Source: JAGPUQ01 sp036961295 (GTDB lineage Bacteria > Pseudomonadota > Gammaproteobacteria > Pseudomonadales > Porticoccaceae). From it: a stretch of 64,000 nt of DNA. Both the position numbers and the translations under genes were made by a program. The stretch lies in the NCBI GenBank assembly GCA_036961295.1, contig JBALVX010000002.1, positions 186,001-250,000 of the forward strand, in the 5' to 3' direction. The notes beneath the pieces are model-generated. The model did no database searches and was not told the origin of the DNA. It saw nothing but the letters and a program-made list of their open reading frames with translations. Below, in pieces: positions 43,469-52,167 of this stretch (within the stretch, counting starts at the first letter, position 1; the number at the start of each line of letters is the position of its first letter).

Positions 43469-43611
43469 ATAACCTCCGCGATCCCGCTAAATCTTACACC
43501 GAACTCATATTTAGTGTAGAGCAGTCTAGAGCCGCTGTCACAACGGACGCCTTGACCTGGAACAACGCCATAGCCTTAAGGTAGAAGACAAAACTCGGAA
43601 TACTTGACGAC

Positions 43612-43842
43612 TTAGCAGCATTCTCCCTTCTGTATAGGTGGGCATTTGACTGTGCCATAAGAACAAAACACACAACAATCACCCCTTAGAGGAGATAGCA
43701 GCGCACCGCAGCTCGAACAATCGTAGAACCACTGACAGGCGTCGTCCGGCATGCGTTCTACTTTAGTCGCTCCACACTCCGGGCAGGTAATGGTGGATTG
43801 ATATTCGATGGTTTCGATATGGCACTCCCCGGTTGTTACCAA
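43612..43842 (-). CDS. GDCCVxC-domain zinc-ribbon protein
   Basis: This is a 76-residue protein of the GDCCVxC family. Cysteine pairs lie in CPECG, C-x5-C-x2-C (ACQWFYDCSSC), RGDCCVFC and CPP. In some bacteria the last Cys of GDCCVxC is selenocysteine (encoded by TGA); here it is Cys (GDCCVFC). Function unknown, often near mercury or metal genes; none is seen here. A second, overlapping minus-strand frame is not supported. Confidence 0.85.
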   Translation of the reverse strand: MVTTGECHIETIEYQSTITCPECGATKVERMPDDACQWFYDCSSCGALLSPLRGDCCVFCSYGTVKCPPIQKGECC

Positions 43843-44008
43843 GTCTTGATGACTGGTTGCCGATTACTAAGTACTGCACCGACCATAGCCAAACTGGCAC
43901 AGGCCTGGCAAGTACTTTATCCGTACCTCTTCCGCAACTCTGCTGTCTCTGGCGTTCACATAGGGTATTCTTTTACTTTTACTCGCCAGGTTATTCTCAG
44001 GAAACATC

Positions 44009-45556
44009 ATGCACAACCGCGAAACCATGCTTGAGGCGCTACAGCCTTTTCTCGATAAGAAACAGGCCCTCGACGATATCGATTACTCCAAACGCCACGC
44101 CAAGGGCATGCTTTCGGCGCGTGAGCGCGTCGATTTGTTATTTGATGACGACACTTTTTTTGAGCTGGCCCCGCTGGCCCGCGAAAGCGACCTGGCCCAC
44201 AACACCAAGCCAGGAGAAACCCCTCGAGACGGTATTGTGGTGGGTTACGGCAAAGTGAACGGCCGCATGGTGGGTGTAGCCGCCTACGATATTGAGTTTC
44301 GCGGCGGCTCTATGGGTAAAATCTGCGAATGGAAATTCAACCGGCTGAAACGCTTAATTGAAGAACAGGGCTTTCCGCTAGTCATACTCAGCGAAGGCAC
44401 CGGCGCTCGACTAGAGGAAGAAGTCAGCTCCCAGGGCGCCTACGATAATCCTCAGTTCGCTAATCTGTCGGCACTGAGCGGTTATGTTCCCATTGTGGTT
44501 GCGGTGATGGGCGTCTGCGTCGGCGGCCATGCCAACCTCACCGCTCTCGGCGATTTTGTGCCGATGACCAAAAGCTCTTCAATGATGATTGCAGGGCCAC
44601 CCTTGCTGCTCAGCAAGATGGGTATCGACACCACGCTGGAAGAACTCGGCGGTGCCAAAAAACACGTCGAACAAAGCGGCATGGGGGATCTGTTAGTAGA
44701 AGACGACGAAGCGTGTATCGCCTCTATCAAGGAGTTCCTCGCCTATTTACCGAATAACTGTAACGAGCTACCGCCTACGCGACCAAGCCGAGACCGAGCC
44801 GACCGCCGCTGCGACGAACTGCTGGAAGTAGTGCCTGCGGATTTGCGCTTTGCCTACGACATTAAAAAAGTTGTGCGCAGCCTGGTGGACGACGGCGAGT
44901 TTTTTGAATTTAAACCCAGCTTTGGCCAGAACGTAGTCACCTGCCTCGCGCATTTGAATGGCCGTTCGGTGGGTGTCATCGCCAATCAACCCAACCACAT
45001 GTCCGGCACCCTAGACATTAAAGCCTGCCAAAAAATTTGCCGCTTTATTAATTTTTGCGACGTTTACGGCATTGCGCTGGTGTTCCTGCAGGACATTCCC
45101 GGCTACTACCCCGGCCCGCAGTCGGAGCTGGACGGCATTATTCGCTGGTCTACGCGCTTACTGTACGAGATCGAACACTCCACCGTGCCGCGGCTTACGG
45201 TGATGTTGCGCAAGGCCTTTGGCCTCGCTCACTATGGAATGAATAGCCTGGGCATGAAACCCGATATGCTCGTAGCCTGGCCGATGGCGTCCTTTAGTGC
45301 GATTTCACCGGACGATGCGGTGCAAATTATGTTTGGCAAACAACTGGCGAAAATGGAAGATAGCGAGGAACGAAAACAAGAATTGATTGAGGAATTTCGC
45401 GCTAAGACCAATATTCTTCCTGCCGCCCAGGCGGCTCTAGTAGACGACGTTATCGATCCCGCAGACACCCGTAAAATTCTGATCCAGGGACTGGAAATGG
45501 CGAAAGCACGACGACCGGGACATGCCTTTAAACGACGAGGGATTACGCCGATTTAA
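44009..45556 (+). CDS. Acyl-CoA carboxylase beta (carboxyltransferase) subunit
   Basis: This is a 515-residue carboxyltransferase of the propionyl-/methylcrotonyl-CoA carboxylase type. It has the two crotonase-like halves: GIVVGYGKVNGR / GGSMG / GTGARLEEEVSS, and GVIANQPNHMSGTLDIKA / FLQDIPGYYPG / PRLTVMLRKAFGLAHYGM. It needs a biotin-carboxylase/BCCP alpha subunit, not found here. A bidirectional terminator follows. Confidence 0.9.
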   Translation: MHNRETMLEALQPFLDKKQALDDIDYSKRHAKGMLSARERVDLLFDDDTFFELAPLARESDLAHNTKPGETPRDGIVVGYGKVNGRMVGVAAYDIEFRGGSMGKICEWKFNRLKRLIEEQGFPLVILSEGTGARLEEEVSSQGAYDNPQFANLSALSGYVPIVVAVMGVCVGGHANLTALGDFVPMTKSSSMMIAGPPLLLSKMGIDTTLEELGGAKKHVEQSGMGDLLVEDDEACIASIKEFLAYLPNNCNELPPTRPSRDRADRRCDELLEVVPADLRFAYDIKKVVRSLVDDGEFFEFKPSFGQNVVTCLAHLNGRSVGVIANQPNHMSGTLDIKACQKICRFINFCDVYGIALVFLQDIPGYYPGPQSELDGIIRWSTRLLYEIEHSTVPRLTVMLRKAFGLAHYGMNSLGMKPDMLVAWPMASFSAISPDDAVQIMFGKQLAKMEDSEERKQELIEEFRAKTNILPAAQAALVDDVIDPADTRKILIQGLEMAKARRPGHAFKRRGITPI

Positions 45557-45602
45557 GGTGTCGGCAGAAGATATTAGTAAGGCCGCACCAAATTCCAGAC
45601 AT

Positions 45603-45636
45603 AAAAAAAACCGCATCAACAGATGCGGTTTTTTTT
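45603..45636. terminator. Bidirectional rho-independent terminator
   Basis: A8-CCGCATC (45603-45617) pairs with GATGCGG-T8 (45622-45636) over an AACA loop. It separates the converging carboxylase and cytochrome genes. Confidence 0.92.
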
Positions 45637-45649
45637 ATGGAGATCTGCC

Positions 45650-46093
45650 TTACTGGCTCTTCTCAACCATGTAATCCACTGTTGCCTTTAGCTCGTCATC
45701 CGAGCAATCCATACACAAGCCCTTGGCTGGCATGCCATTAAAGCCGCTTATAGAATTGGTATATAAGGCTTCGATACCTTTGCCAATACGCGGAGCCCAG
45801 TCACTGGCATTACCCAACATCGGTGCGCCAGCAGTACCCGAGGCATGGCAGATCATGCATTTGGTGTTGTAAATTTCGTCGCCACCGCGAGCGCCACCCG
45901 CGGCCGTTGCGGGTGCCGAGACAGCTTCGCTGGCCATCGCCACCTCACCTGCCGGGGCAATACGCTCGGCAATTTCGGCTTCCACTTCCGGTGGTACCGG
46001 CATCTCATCATTGCCGCCGCCGCAAGCAACCAGCGTCATGCCCATTATCATTGCCAAACCTGCCATTACCGACCAGCCTGCTACCTTCCTCAT
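45650..46093 (-). CDS. Cytochrome c5-family lipoprotein
   Basis: This is a 147-residue protein with a lipobox (LVAC, C24) and one class I c-type haem site C79-x-x-C82-H83. The sixth ligand is M121 in GFNGMPAKG, and C127-x-x-C130 is the extra Cys pair of cytochrome c5. A Pro/Ala/Glu-rich linker (about 30-65) tethers it. It is a periplasmic electron carrier. GGAGAG lies upstream of the ATG. Confidence 0.93.
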   Translation of the reverse strand: MRKVAGWSVMAGLAMIMGMTLVACGGGNDEMPVPPEVEAEIAERIAPAGEVAMASEAVSAPATAAGGARGGDEIYNTKCMICHASGTAGAPMLGNASDWAPRIGKGIEALYTNSISGFNGMPAKGLCMDCSDDELKATVDYMVEKSQ

Positions 46094-46355
46094 ACACTCT
46101 CTCCAGTTCTAATTTAGGGCACTATATGAAATCAATGTGAAACAAATGCGAAATAAACGTAAAACAACAATCGAACTCAGTTAGCGCATTATAGCCCCAG
46201 GCTCGCGGTGGGATAAACCACCTAAAGTGGCTTAGCGCATTAAATCGTCCTCATCCCGGTGATAATAGCAGCAAGCCGATTTGATTTTTGTTAAACTGCC
46301 GCCGCAATTTGTGGTTACACCTTCACCACTAGCTGCACCACTAACAACTCTACAT

Positions 46356-46432
46356 GCCTCTGTAGCTCAGCTGGATAGAGTAACCGGCTTCGAACCGGTT
46401 GGTCGGGAGTTCGAATCTCTCCAGAGGCGCCA
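46356..46432 (+). tRNA. tRNA-Arg, anticodon TCG
   Basis: The cloverleaf is complete: acceptor GCCTCTG/CAGAGGC, D arm GCTC...GAGT-like, anticodon stem ACCGG/CCGGT with loop CTTCGAA (anticodon TCG, reading CGA), and T arm GGGAG-TTCGAAT-CTCTC. The CCA is encoded. A rho-independent terminator and a second copy of the last 19 bases follow. Confidence 0.96.
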
Positions 46433-46502
46433 TTTCATACTAAAACCTGCCTTGTGCAGGTTTTTTTGTGGATCAGTCACTGGAGAACTTGGTTCGAACT
46501 CC
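46414..46502 (+). repeat. First copy of the 3'-tRNA-plus-terminator repeat
   Basis: The last 19 bases of the tRNA-Arg gene (46414-46432), its terminator (46443-46467) and about 35 bp beyond are repeated at 46600-46688, a period of 186 bp. The 19-base segment is identical in both. Confidence 0.9.
46443..46467 (+). terminator. Terminator of tRNA-Arg
   Basis: AAACCTGC pairs with GCAGGTTT over a CTTGT loop, followed by a T run to 46467. Confidence 0.9.
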
Positions 46503-46599
46503 TGGTTCGGCAAAATCGTCGGGAACGATTTTGAGCATCGGAAGTATGACGGTGACCCCGTTGGAGCGGAGCGCAGTGCGTATCAAAAGTGCGCGGAAT

Positions 46600-46688
46600 A
46601 ATCTCTCCAGAGGCGCCAATTCGCACCGAAACCTGCCTTGTACAGGTTTTTTTGTGGGTCTGTCACTGGAGAACTTGTTTCGAACTCC
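46600..46688 (+). repeat. Second copy of the 3'-tRNA-plus-terminator repeat
   Basis: This repeats 46414-46502, with the 19 tRNA bases (46600-46618) exact, a second terminator (AAACCTG/CAGGTTT, 46629-46653) and the following CACTGGAGAACTT segment. Between the copies lies a GC-rich stretch with a hairpin AAAATCGT/AACGATTTT-like near 46510-46535. There is no full second tRNA. Confidence 0.9.
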
Positions 46689-46778
46689 CCTTCAACGACT
46701 CCTACAAGGCCTTCCATTTACTGCTGTAAATAAATTATTAGCTCATAACAGTATAGTTGCGCGAGCTTTGTTAAGCTT

Positions 46779-47837
46779 ATGGCCAAAGTGGATCGAGATA
46801 CGCGAATGACTTTGCCAACGCCTCTATTAATACGCGGCCTGCCGGGCTCACCCTACACGCGCAAACTGCTTGCCCTGTTACGATATCGCGGTATCGCCTA
46901 CCGTTTACTGCTCGGCGGTTCGTCGAATGCTAGCGATTTACCCTTACCCAGAGTTCCGCTAATACCCACGGTCTATCTACTCAATACGGAAGGTGAACTC
47001 GAAGCAATGGTTGACTCCACGCCGCTTATTAGGCGTTTTGAGCAGGAATTTTCAGACCGTTCAGTTATTCCTCCCGACCCCGTTGTCGCATTTTTTGACT
47101 ATTTGCTTGAGGACTACGCAGACGAGTGGCTGACGAAGGCCATGTTCCATTATCGCTGGTCTTATCAAAGTGATATCCAGAAATGCGAAGAGATTCTGGT
47201 GCGTTGGACAGGGATTTCCGAACCCGAAGAACGCCTTCAACAGCAAGGACAGGCCTTCGGTAAACGCCAGGTAGACCGTCTATACGTCGTCGGCTCAAAC
47301 TCCACAACTGGCCCACTGATTGAAGCCAGCTACCAACGCTTTTTGACCATCTTTAAAAATGTTCTGGAACAACAGCCCTATCTTATGGGTCATCGCCCGG
47401 GTGCATCCGACTTTGGCGTCTACGGACAGTTGACTCAACTGGCACAATTTGACCCTACTCCGATGTCGCTGACCTTGCGTGAGGCTCCTCGTGTCTACGC
47501 CTGGGTCGACATCGTTGACGATCTGTCTGGCTATGAGGTTGACGATAAAAACTGGCTGTCCCGCGATGCACTTAAGGCGCGGCTTGGTGACTTACTGGGG
47601 GAAATTGGCCGGACTTATGTTCCAGTCATGCTGGCAAACGTCGAAGCGCTAATGCGGGGGACCGAGCAAGTCTCAGCAACGGTTGACGGCCAAAGCTGGA
47701 TTCAACAACCGTTTCCTTATCAGGGCAAGTGCGTGCAGCGGATAAGGCAGCAGTACGAGGACTTTTCCTCCGTCGATCGCGAGTTTGTGGATAGCGTACT
47801 GGCGGGAAGCGGTTGTGAAGACCTGGTTAAACCCTAG
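46779..47837 (+). CDS. Glutathione S-transferase-like protein
   Basis: This is a 352-residue protein with an N-terminal thioredoxin-like GST domain (LIRGLPGSPYTRKLLALLRY, then PTVYLL and the VDSTPLIRRFE segment) and a helical C-terminal domain (about 100-250) with the GASDFGVYGQLTQL motif. It is longer than typical GSTs and carries an extra C-terminal part (about 250-352). ATG 46806 is an alternative start; neither has a strong ribosome site. Substrate unknown. Confidence 0.8.
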   Translation: MAKVDRDTRMTLPTPLLIRGLPGSPYTRKLLALLRYRGIAYRLLLGGSSNASDLPLPRVPLIPTVYLLNTEGELEAMVDSTPLIRRFEQEFSDRSVIPPDPVVAFFDYLLEDYADEWLTKAMFHYRWSYQSDIQKCEEILVRWTGISEPEERLQQQGQAFGKRQVDRLYVVGSNSTTGPLIEASYQRFLTIFKNVLEQQPYLMGHRPGASDFGVYGQLTQLAQFDPTPMSLTLREAPRVYAWVDIVDDLSGYEVDDKNWLSRDALKARLGDLLGEIGRTYVPVMLANVEALMRGTEQVSATVDGQSWIQQPFPYQGKCVQRIRQQYEDFSSVDREFVDSVLAGSGCEDLVKP

Positions 47838-47881
47838 CTGGGCAAGTCCTTCCATCAACGTCAATTTTCCGCCCGGCTGTT

Positions 47882-48484
47882 TTAATCAGAGCTACGCACG
47901 CCGTACTTCTCTCTGTTCTCATCGCGCTTACTCTCGCTTTTCCTGAGCAAGACATAGCTTGCCCCAACCCCACCGTGATGACGCTGGGCGCTGTGGAAGG
48001 CCAGCACCTCGTCCATTTCCTGTAACCAGTGATTGACGCAGCTCTTGAGCAAGGCCGGAGGATCTCGATGCTCGCCCCGTCCGTGGGTAATCAAACCGCA
48101 GCGGATGTCGTGGGCGACGCTCTCGCGCACAAATTGAAACACCGCCGCCCGTGCCTGCTCCACATTAAGGCGATGGAGATCGACACTGGCATCGGCCATG
48201 TACTTGCCCTGCCGTAGATTTTTGAAGACGCCGTGTTGAACCCCGTCGCGCTTCCAGGACAGAATGTCCCAGGGCTTCACCGGGGCAATATAGTCTGACC
48301 GCGCCAGATAATTGCCGGAACGCTCGACACCCGCCTCTGCCGCTTTGCGGCGTTCGGCTGTACCCGGGGAGGCTGGGGATTGCTTCGCGCCGACGACCTG
48401 GGGCTCGGTTTTGACCGGTTCTACCTCACCGACGAAATCCCGAAACAACGTAGCGTCGTCGCCTTTTGGGTGATCTTTTGTCAT
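47882..48484 (-). CDS. Smr-domain protein
   Basis: This is a 200-residue protein with a C-terminal Smr domain: DLHRLNVEQARAAV (the DLHG-like motif has R for G), LITHGRGEH in place of TGKG, and a final LRKSE. Like E. coli SmrA, such proteins may nick DNA or cleave RNA. The N-terminal half is basic and unstructured. It converges with the GST-like gene. AGGG precedes the ATG at good spacing. Confidence 0.85.
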   Translation of the reverse strand: MTKDHPKGDDATLFRDFVGEVEPVKTEPQVVGAKQSPASPGTAERRKAAEAGVERSGNYLARSDYIAPVKPWDILSWKRDGVQHGVFKNLRQGKYMADASVDLHRLNVEQARAAVFQFVRESVAHDIRCGLITHGRGEHRDPPALLKSCVNHWLQEMDEVLAFHSAQRHHGGVGASYVLLRKSESKRDENREKYGVRSSD

Positions 48485-48518
48485 GGCTCAAACCCTAACC
48501 ATTGGGATAGCCAAGCAT

Positions 48519-48580
48519 AGCAGGGCTATATCGACAGAGAACAGGGCTATGTTGACAGATAGCAGGGCTATGCCACAGAT
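48519..48580. repeat. Three degenerate 20-22-bp tandem repeats
   Basis: The unit (AG)CAGGGCTAT...GACAGA occurs at 48519-48540, 48541-48560 and 48561-48580. It lies in the divergent region between the Smr gene and the MoxR gene. A TATAAT at 48675-48680 nearer the MoxR gene may be its -10 box. Confidence 0.7.
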
Positions 48581-48729
48581 AACATCATCTGTCTGACAAT
48601 TCTGACGTTGCCCCATCGCCAAACTTGCCGACTATGGGGTCAAATAGAGGCTCTCCCATTCCGACCGCAATTGCTATAATCGACGACCTTCTAGATTAAA
48701 TACGGTAAGCCCTGGCGGACAGGGCTTAT

Positions 48730-49722
48730 ATGCCGACCCGGACACACTGTATGAAAGACCTTTACCAGGAAACCTTTAGCTCCATCGAGGACATCAAGGC
48801 ACACTTCGAGGCCGCCAATTATATTTGCAGCGATCAAATCGCCACCTGCGTGTATATCGCCTACAACCTGCAAAAACCGGTCATGGTCGAAGGCCCCGCC
48901 GGGGTTGGTAAAACTGAACTCGCTAAGACCACCGCCGAAATTTTGGGCGTACCGCTGGTGCGCCTGCAATGTTACGAGGGCCTGGATGAAGCCAAAGCAT
49001 TGTACGAGTGGAAATACGCCAAACAACTGCTGTATACCCAGCTATTAAAAGACAAACTTAGCGAATTATTGGAAGGTAGCAATAACTTCACCGACTCGAT
49101 GGAAAAAATCCACGATCAGGAAGATTTATTTTTCTCCGAAAATTTTCTCGAACCCCGCCCTTTGTACAAAGCTCTGCACCAGGAGCACGGCTGTGTCCTG
49201 TTAATTGACGAGGTCGATAAATCCGATCACGAATTTGAAGCCTTTCTGTTAGAAGTGCTATCCGACTTCCAGGTTTCTATTCCAGAACTGGGCACCATAA
49301 AGGCTAAAATCAAACCCCTGGTATTCTTAACCAGCAACAACAGTCGGGAAATGAGCGATGCGCTTAAGCGCCGCTGCCTACACTTATACGTGCCCTACCC
49401 TGAAGAAAAACTGGAAAGTAGAATTTTGTCTGCCCGCGTACCGGAATTGTCCGATACTTTGCGCCGAGAGGTGGTGTCGTTTGTGCAGCAGATACGCGAA
49501 CTCGATTTAAAGAAAGTACCGTCTATTTCGGAAACCATCGACTGGGCCAAAACCTTATTGCTACTTCACGCTAGTGAGCTAGATTCGGCCACGGTTAAGC
49601 AAACCTTAAATGTATTATTAAAGTTTGAAACCGATATCGAGGCCACTGGCGATCACCTTCGAGGGTTTATCGAAAAGGCTCATCAGAAATCTAAAATTAA
49701 TATTAGTTCAAAAGCGAGCTAA
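48730..49722 (+). CDS. MoxR-family AAA+ ATPase
   Basis: This is a 330-residue AAA+ ATPase. Walker A GPAGVGKT lies near 56-63, Walker B LLIDEVDKSD near 158-167, and sensor 1 LTSNNSREMSDALKRRC follows. MoxR ATPases assemble or mature metal-cofactor enzymes with a VWA partner. The ATG at 48730 has AGGG six bases upstream; ATG 48751 is an alternative. The VWA (CoxE-like) gene follows by 35 bp. The two are the only members of the system here. Confidence 0.9.
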   Translation: MPTRTHCMKDLYQETFSSIEDIKAHFEAANYICSDQIATCVYIAYNLQKPVMVEGPAGVGKTELAKTTAEILGVPLVRLQCYEGLDEAKALYEWKYAKQLLYTQLLKDKLSELLEGSNNFTDSMEKIHDQEDLFFSENFLEPRPLYKALHQEHGCVLLIDEVDKSDHEFEAFLLEVLSDFQVSIPELGTIKAKIKPLVFLTSNNSREMSDALKRRCLHLYVPYPEEKLESRILSARVPELSDTLRREVVSFVQQIRELDLKKVPSISETIDWAKTLLLLHASELDSATVKQTLNVLLKFETDIEATGDHLRGFIEKAHQKSKINISSKAS

Positions 49723-49757
49723 TATCGCGATTAGGGAGCAAGCTCAGGAGAATAACT

Positions 49758-51170
49758 GTGCAACAGGTGCTCGAAGATTTTTACAAAGTAGTGCGCTCCG
49801 CAGGCGTCAAAATATCGCCGTCGGACAGCATCGAAACCAGTCGCTCGGTAACTCTGGTGGGCTATCAGAATCGTTCGATTCTTAAACACGCGCTGACCGT
49901 CAGTTTGGCCAAATCGCTAGACGATCAACATTTAATCGACGAATGTTTTGAGCAGTTTTTTAAATTTGACGCATTTCAGCAGCCGTCCGCCAATGATGCT
50001 GGCCATGGCGACGATGCAGACGACCTTACCGGAGACTCGGAAAACAACCCGGAACAAGCCCAACAAGACAGCGAGCCCTATCAAAGTGACACGCCTCTAA
50101 CCAATATGCTGCTAGAGCGCGACCACACTGCTCTCGCCGTTGAAATGCAACGCGCCGCCCAGGAAGTCGGCTTGCGAGATATTTGGTTCTTTACCCAAAA
50201 AAGCCTCTACACCCAACGCATTATGCAAAAGATGGGCTTGCGCGACTTACAAAATGAGATTCGCGCTCTTAATGATGGCAGTGGCGACGGCGACTGCCCC
50301 AGCAATGTCGCCCAGGCAGGGCAACTGCGCGACGCCAAGGCCTGGTTATTTGAAGAAGTAAAAGATTTTGTCGAACAACAGCTCGGCATGTACGGCAAAA
50401 CCAGCGCAAAGAACCTGCGCGAACAACATCTGCAAAAAACCAAACTGTCCAATATCGAAAAACGAGATTTTCACACCATGCATGACCTGGTGCGGAAGAT
50501 GGCCAAACGGCTCAGCTCGATGTATTCGAAAAAGAAAAAACGCGAGAATCGCGGGCAACTGGACTTTCGTAAAACCCTGCGCAGCAACGTAGCCTACGAC
50601 GGAATATTATTTGAAACCTACTGGAAAAGCCGCTACATCGACAAACCTAAGGTATTGGTACTGTGTGATATCAGCGGTTCGGTACAGGCTTATTCGCGAT
50701 TTTTATTACTGTTTCTATACAGCTTGAATGATGTTCTCAACCGCATCGATAGCTACGTGTTTACCGGCAATTTAATCTCGGTAGATGAGATTTTTGCACA
50801 CTACCCGGTGGAAGAAGCCATCGATAAAATCATCGACGACCACGGCATGGGCGGCTCAGATTACGGCACTATGCTTCTGGATTTAGAACGGCAGTGTATG
50901 GATGACATTGATAACAAAACCACCGTGTTGATTCTTGGCGATGCTCGCAACAACAACCTGGCACCACGCAGCGAAGTGCTTGAGCTGGCTTATCAACGTG
51001 CCAAGCGCATTATTTGGTTAAACCCAGAACCGGAAAATTTCTGGAAAACAGGGGATTCGGTGATGTTAAATTACCGCCCTTACTGCCATCTGGCAAAGAC
51101 CTGTAATACCCTGGATCATCTGGAGCGCCTGCTCGATGAATTGCTAAAGGCGGCTACAGCGACTGTTTAA
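49758..51170 (+). CDS. VWA-domain protein, CoxE-like
   Basis: This is a 470-residue protein with a CoxE-type VWA domain in the C-terminal half. The metal-ion-dependent adhesion site is DISGSVQAYSRF, with GMGGSDYGTML later. The N-terminal half (about 1-290) is helical and acidic around residue 80-115. The start is GTG with AGGAGAATAACT upstream. In other bacteria MoxR plus CoxE serve aerobic CO dehydrogenase; no cox genes are here. Confidence 0.9.
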   Translation: MQQVLEDFYKVVRSAGVKISPSDSIETSRSVTLVGYQNRSILKHALTVSLAKSLDDQHLIDECFEQFFKFDAFQQPSANDAGHGDDADDLTGDSENNPEQAQQDSEPYQSDTPLTNMLLERDHTALAVEMQRAAQEVGLRDIWFFTQKSLYTQRIMQKMGLRDLQNEIRALNDGSGDGDCPSNVAQAGQLRDAKAWLFEEVKDFVEQQLGMYGKTSAKNLREQHLQKTKLSNIEKRDFHTMHDLVRKMAKRLSSMYSKKKKRENRGQLDFRKTLRSNVAYDGILFETYWKSRYIDKPKVLVLCDISGSVQAYSRFLLLFLYSLNDVLNRIDSYVFTGNLISVDEIFAHYPVEEAIDKIIDDHGMGGSDYGTMLLDLERQCMDDIDNKTTVLILGDARNNNLAPRSEVLELAYQRAKRIIWLNPEPENFWKTGDSVMLNYRPYCHLAKTCNTLDHLERLLDELLKAATATV

Positions 51171-51195
51171 ATTTTATGGCTTCGAATTCTTGAGC

Positions 51196-51228
51196 AAAAA
51201 AACGCCAGCATAAAGCTGGCGTTTTTTT
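51196..51228. terminator. Bidirectional rho-independent terminator
   Basis: A7-CGCCAGC (51196-51209) pairs with GCTGGCG-T7 (51215-51228) over an ATAAA loop. It separates the CoxE-like gene and the porin gene. Confidence 0.92.
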
Positions 51229-51262
51229 GCTTACCCAGTAGTACTGGGCAAATTCTAACTAA

Positions 51263-52033
51263 TTACAAACTCTTGCTGACGGAAAAAACTACCGCACTGT
51301 CGGCCCAGTTTGAATCAAAGATTTCTTCTTTATCCAAATCGGTATCTACCCAGGCCAATGCCAGGTCAAGACCCACTACCGTTTTGGTCAAAGCAATGGA
51401 ATAATCCGAATAGCTATCGGTGTCATCGCTCAAAAATGCCGTTTCAGCGTCTTTTGCATTGCTGTCACCGCTGGCAACATCAAAGCTGTTGTAGCCGTAG
51501 TGCACGTCCAGACCAAAACCTTCTGGCAAAGCAAAGCTGTAATCGCCGTAGAGGTAGTAAAACTCGCCGGAGGACAACCAGTAGTCGTCGGAATAGGCAA
51601 TACCCACGGTAGCGTCACCGAATGACAGGCTGGCGTAAAGTTCTTCGTAGTCTTCTTTTTCGTTGCCGTTAAGCGTGAAGTCAACACCATCGGTACCAGG
51701 GTAATCGTAGTAGATGTAACCGAGGTCGTAGCTTACCGCTTCATTAATGGCGCCAGAAAAACCGGCGTAAAAATCCATTTCCAGATCAGCATCGGTACCA
51801 AAATCAACGTTAGACGCCCAAACACCTGCGTAGAATCCACTGTCGAATGCTACGTCAAATCCGCCTTGAATCGCCGGGTCAGTGTCTGACTGAGAAATTC
51901 CGCGAAATCGATACTCACTGGCCAAGGTTACGTTGCCGGAAACTTCAGCTGCCGTCGCCGCGACCGGGGACAGTGCTAGTGGGGATAATACGATTAAAGC
52001 GCCTAATGCTAGATTTTTTGTTGCTATTGCCAT
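51263..52033 (-). CDS. TorF-family putative porin
   Basis: This is a 256-residue outer-membrane beta-barrel protein (TIGR02001 type). A signal peptide ends near AATAAEVSG, followed by LASEYRFRGISQSDTDPAIQGGFD, the family hallmark. Alternating hydrophobic strands continue to the end (FSVSKSL). The frame begins at a TTG six codons earlier; ATG 52033 has AGAGGA at good spacing. A sigma-54-type promoter lies about 120 bp upstream. Confidence 0.9.
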   Translation of the reverse strand: MAIATKNLALGALIVLSPLALSPVAATAAEVSGNVTLASEYRFRGISQSDTDPAIQGGFDVAFDSGFYAGVWASNVDFGTDADLEMDFYAGFSGAINEAVSYDLGYIYYDYPGTDGVDFTLNGNEKEDYEELYASLSFGDATVGIAYSDDYWLSSGEFYYLYGDYSFALPEGFGLDVHYGYNSFDVASGDSNAKDAETAFLSDDTDSYSDYSIALTKTVVGLDLALAWVDTDLDKEEIFDSNWADSAVVFSVSKSL

Positions 52034-52150
52034 GTTCAAATTCCTCTTCAAATTGTTGCTTACTTGATGATTCCACCTAAGCGGAGCATTTCTCTATATC
52101 GCCCTGGACAGTGACTTATCGCTACTGCCCTAGGCTTGCACAATAGATAT

Positions 52151-52167
52151 AGCACGGTTCGTGCCAA
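52151..52167 (-). promoter_or_regulatory. Sigma-54 (RpoN)-type promoter of the porin gene
   Basis: On the minus strand TTGGCACGAACCGTGCT has the GG-N10-GC arrangement, with TGGCAC exact and GTGCT against TTGCW. It lies about 118 bp before the porin start, with no intervening gene. The sequence is also partly an inverted repeat (GCACG-GTT-CGTGC), so an operator is an alternative. Confidence 0.6.

Noticed and set aside
43494..43682. 62-codon minus-strand frame
   Set aside because: It overlaps the GDCCVxC gene in another frame; the cysteine pattern of the latter is decisive.
46281..46601. 106-codon plus-strand frame over the tRNA
   Set aside because: It reads through the tRNA-Arg gene and its terminator.
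48675..48680. TATAAT as a sigma-70 promoter of the MoxR gene
   Set aside because: The -10 match is perfect but no -35 is found at 16-18 bp, so it is only mentioned in the repeat entry.
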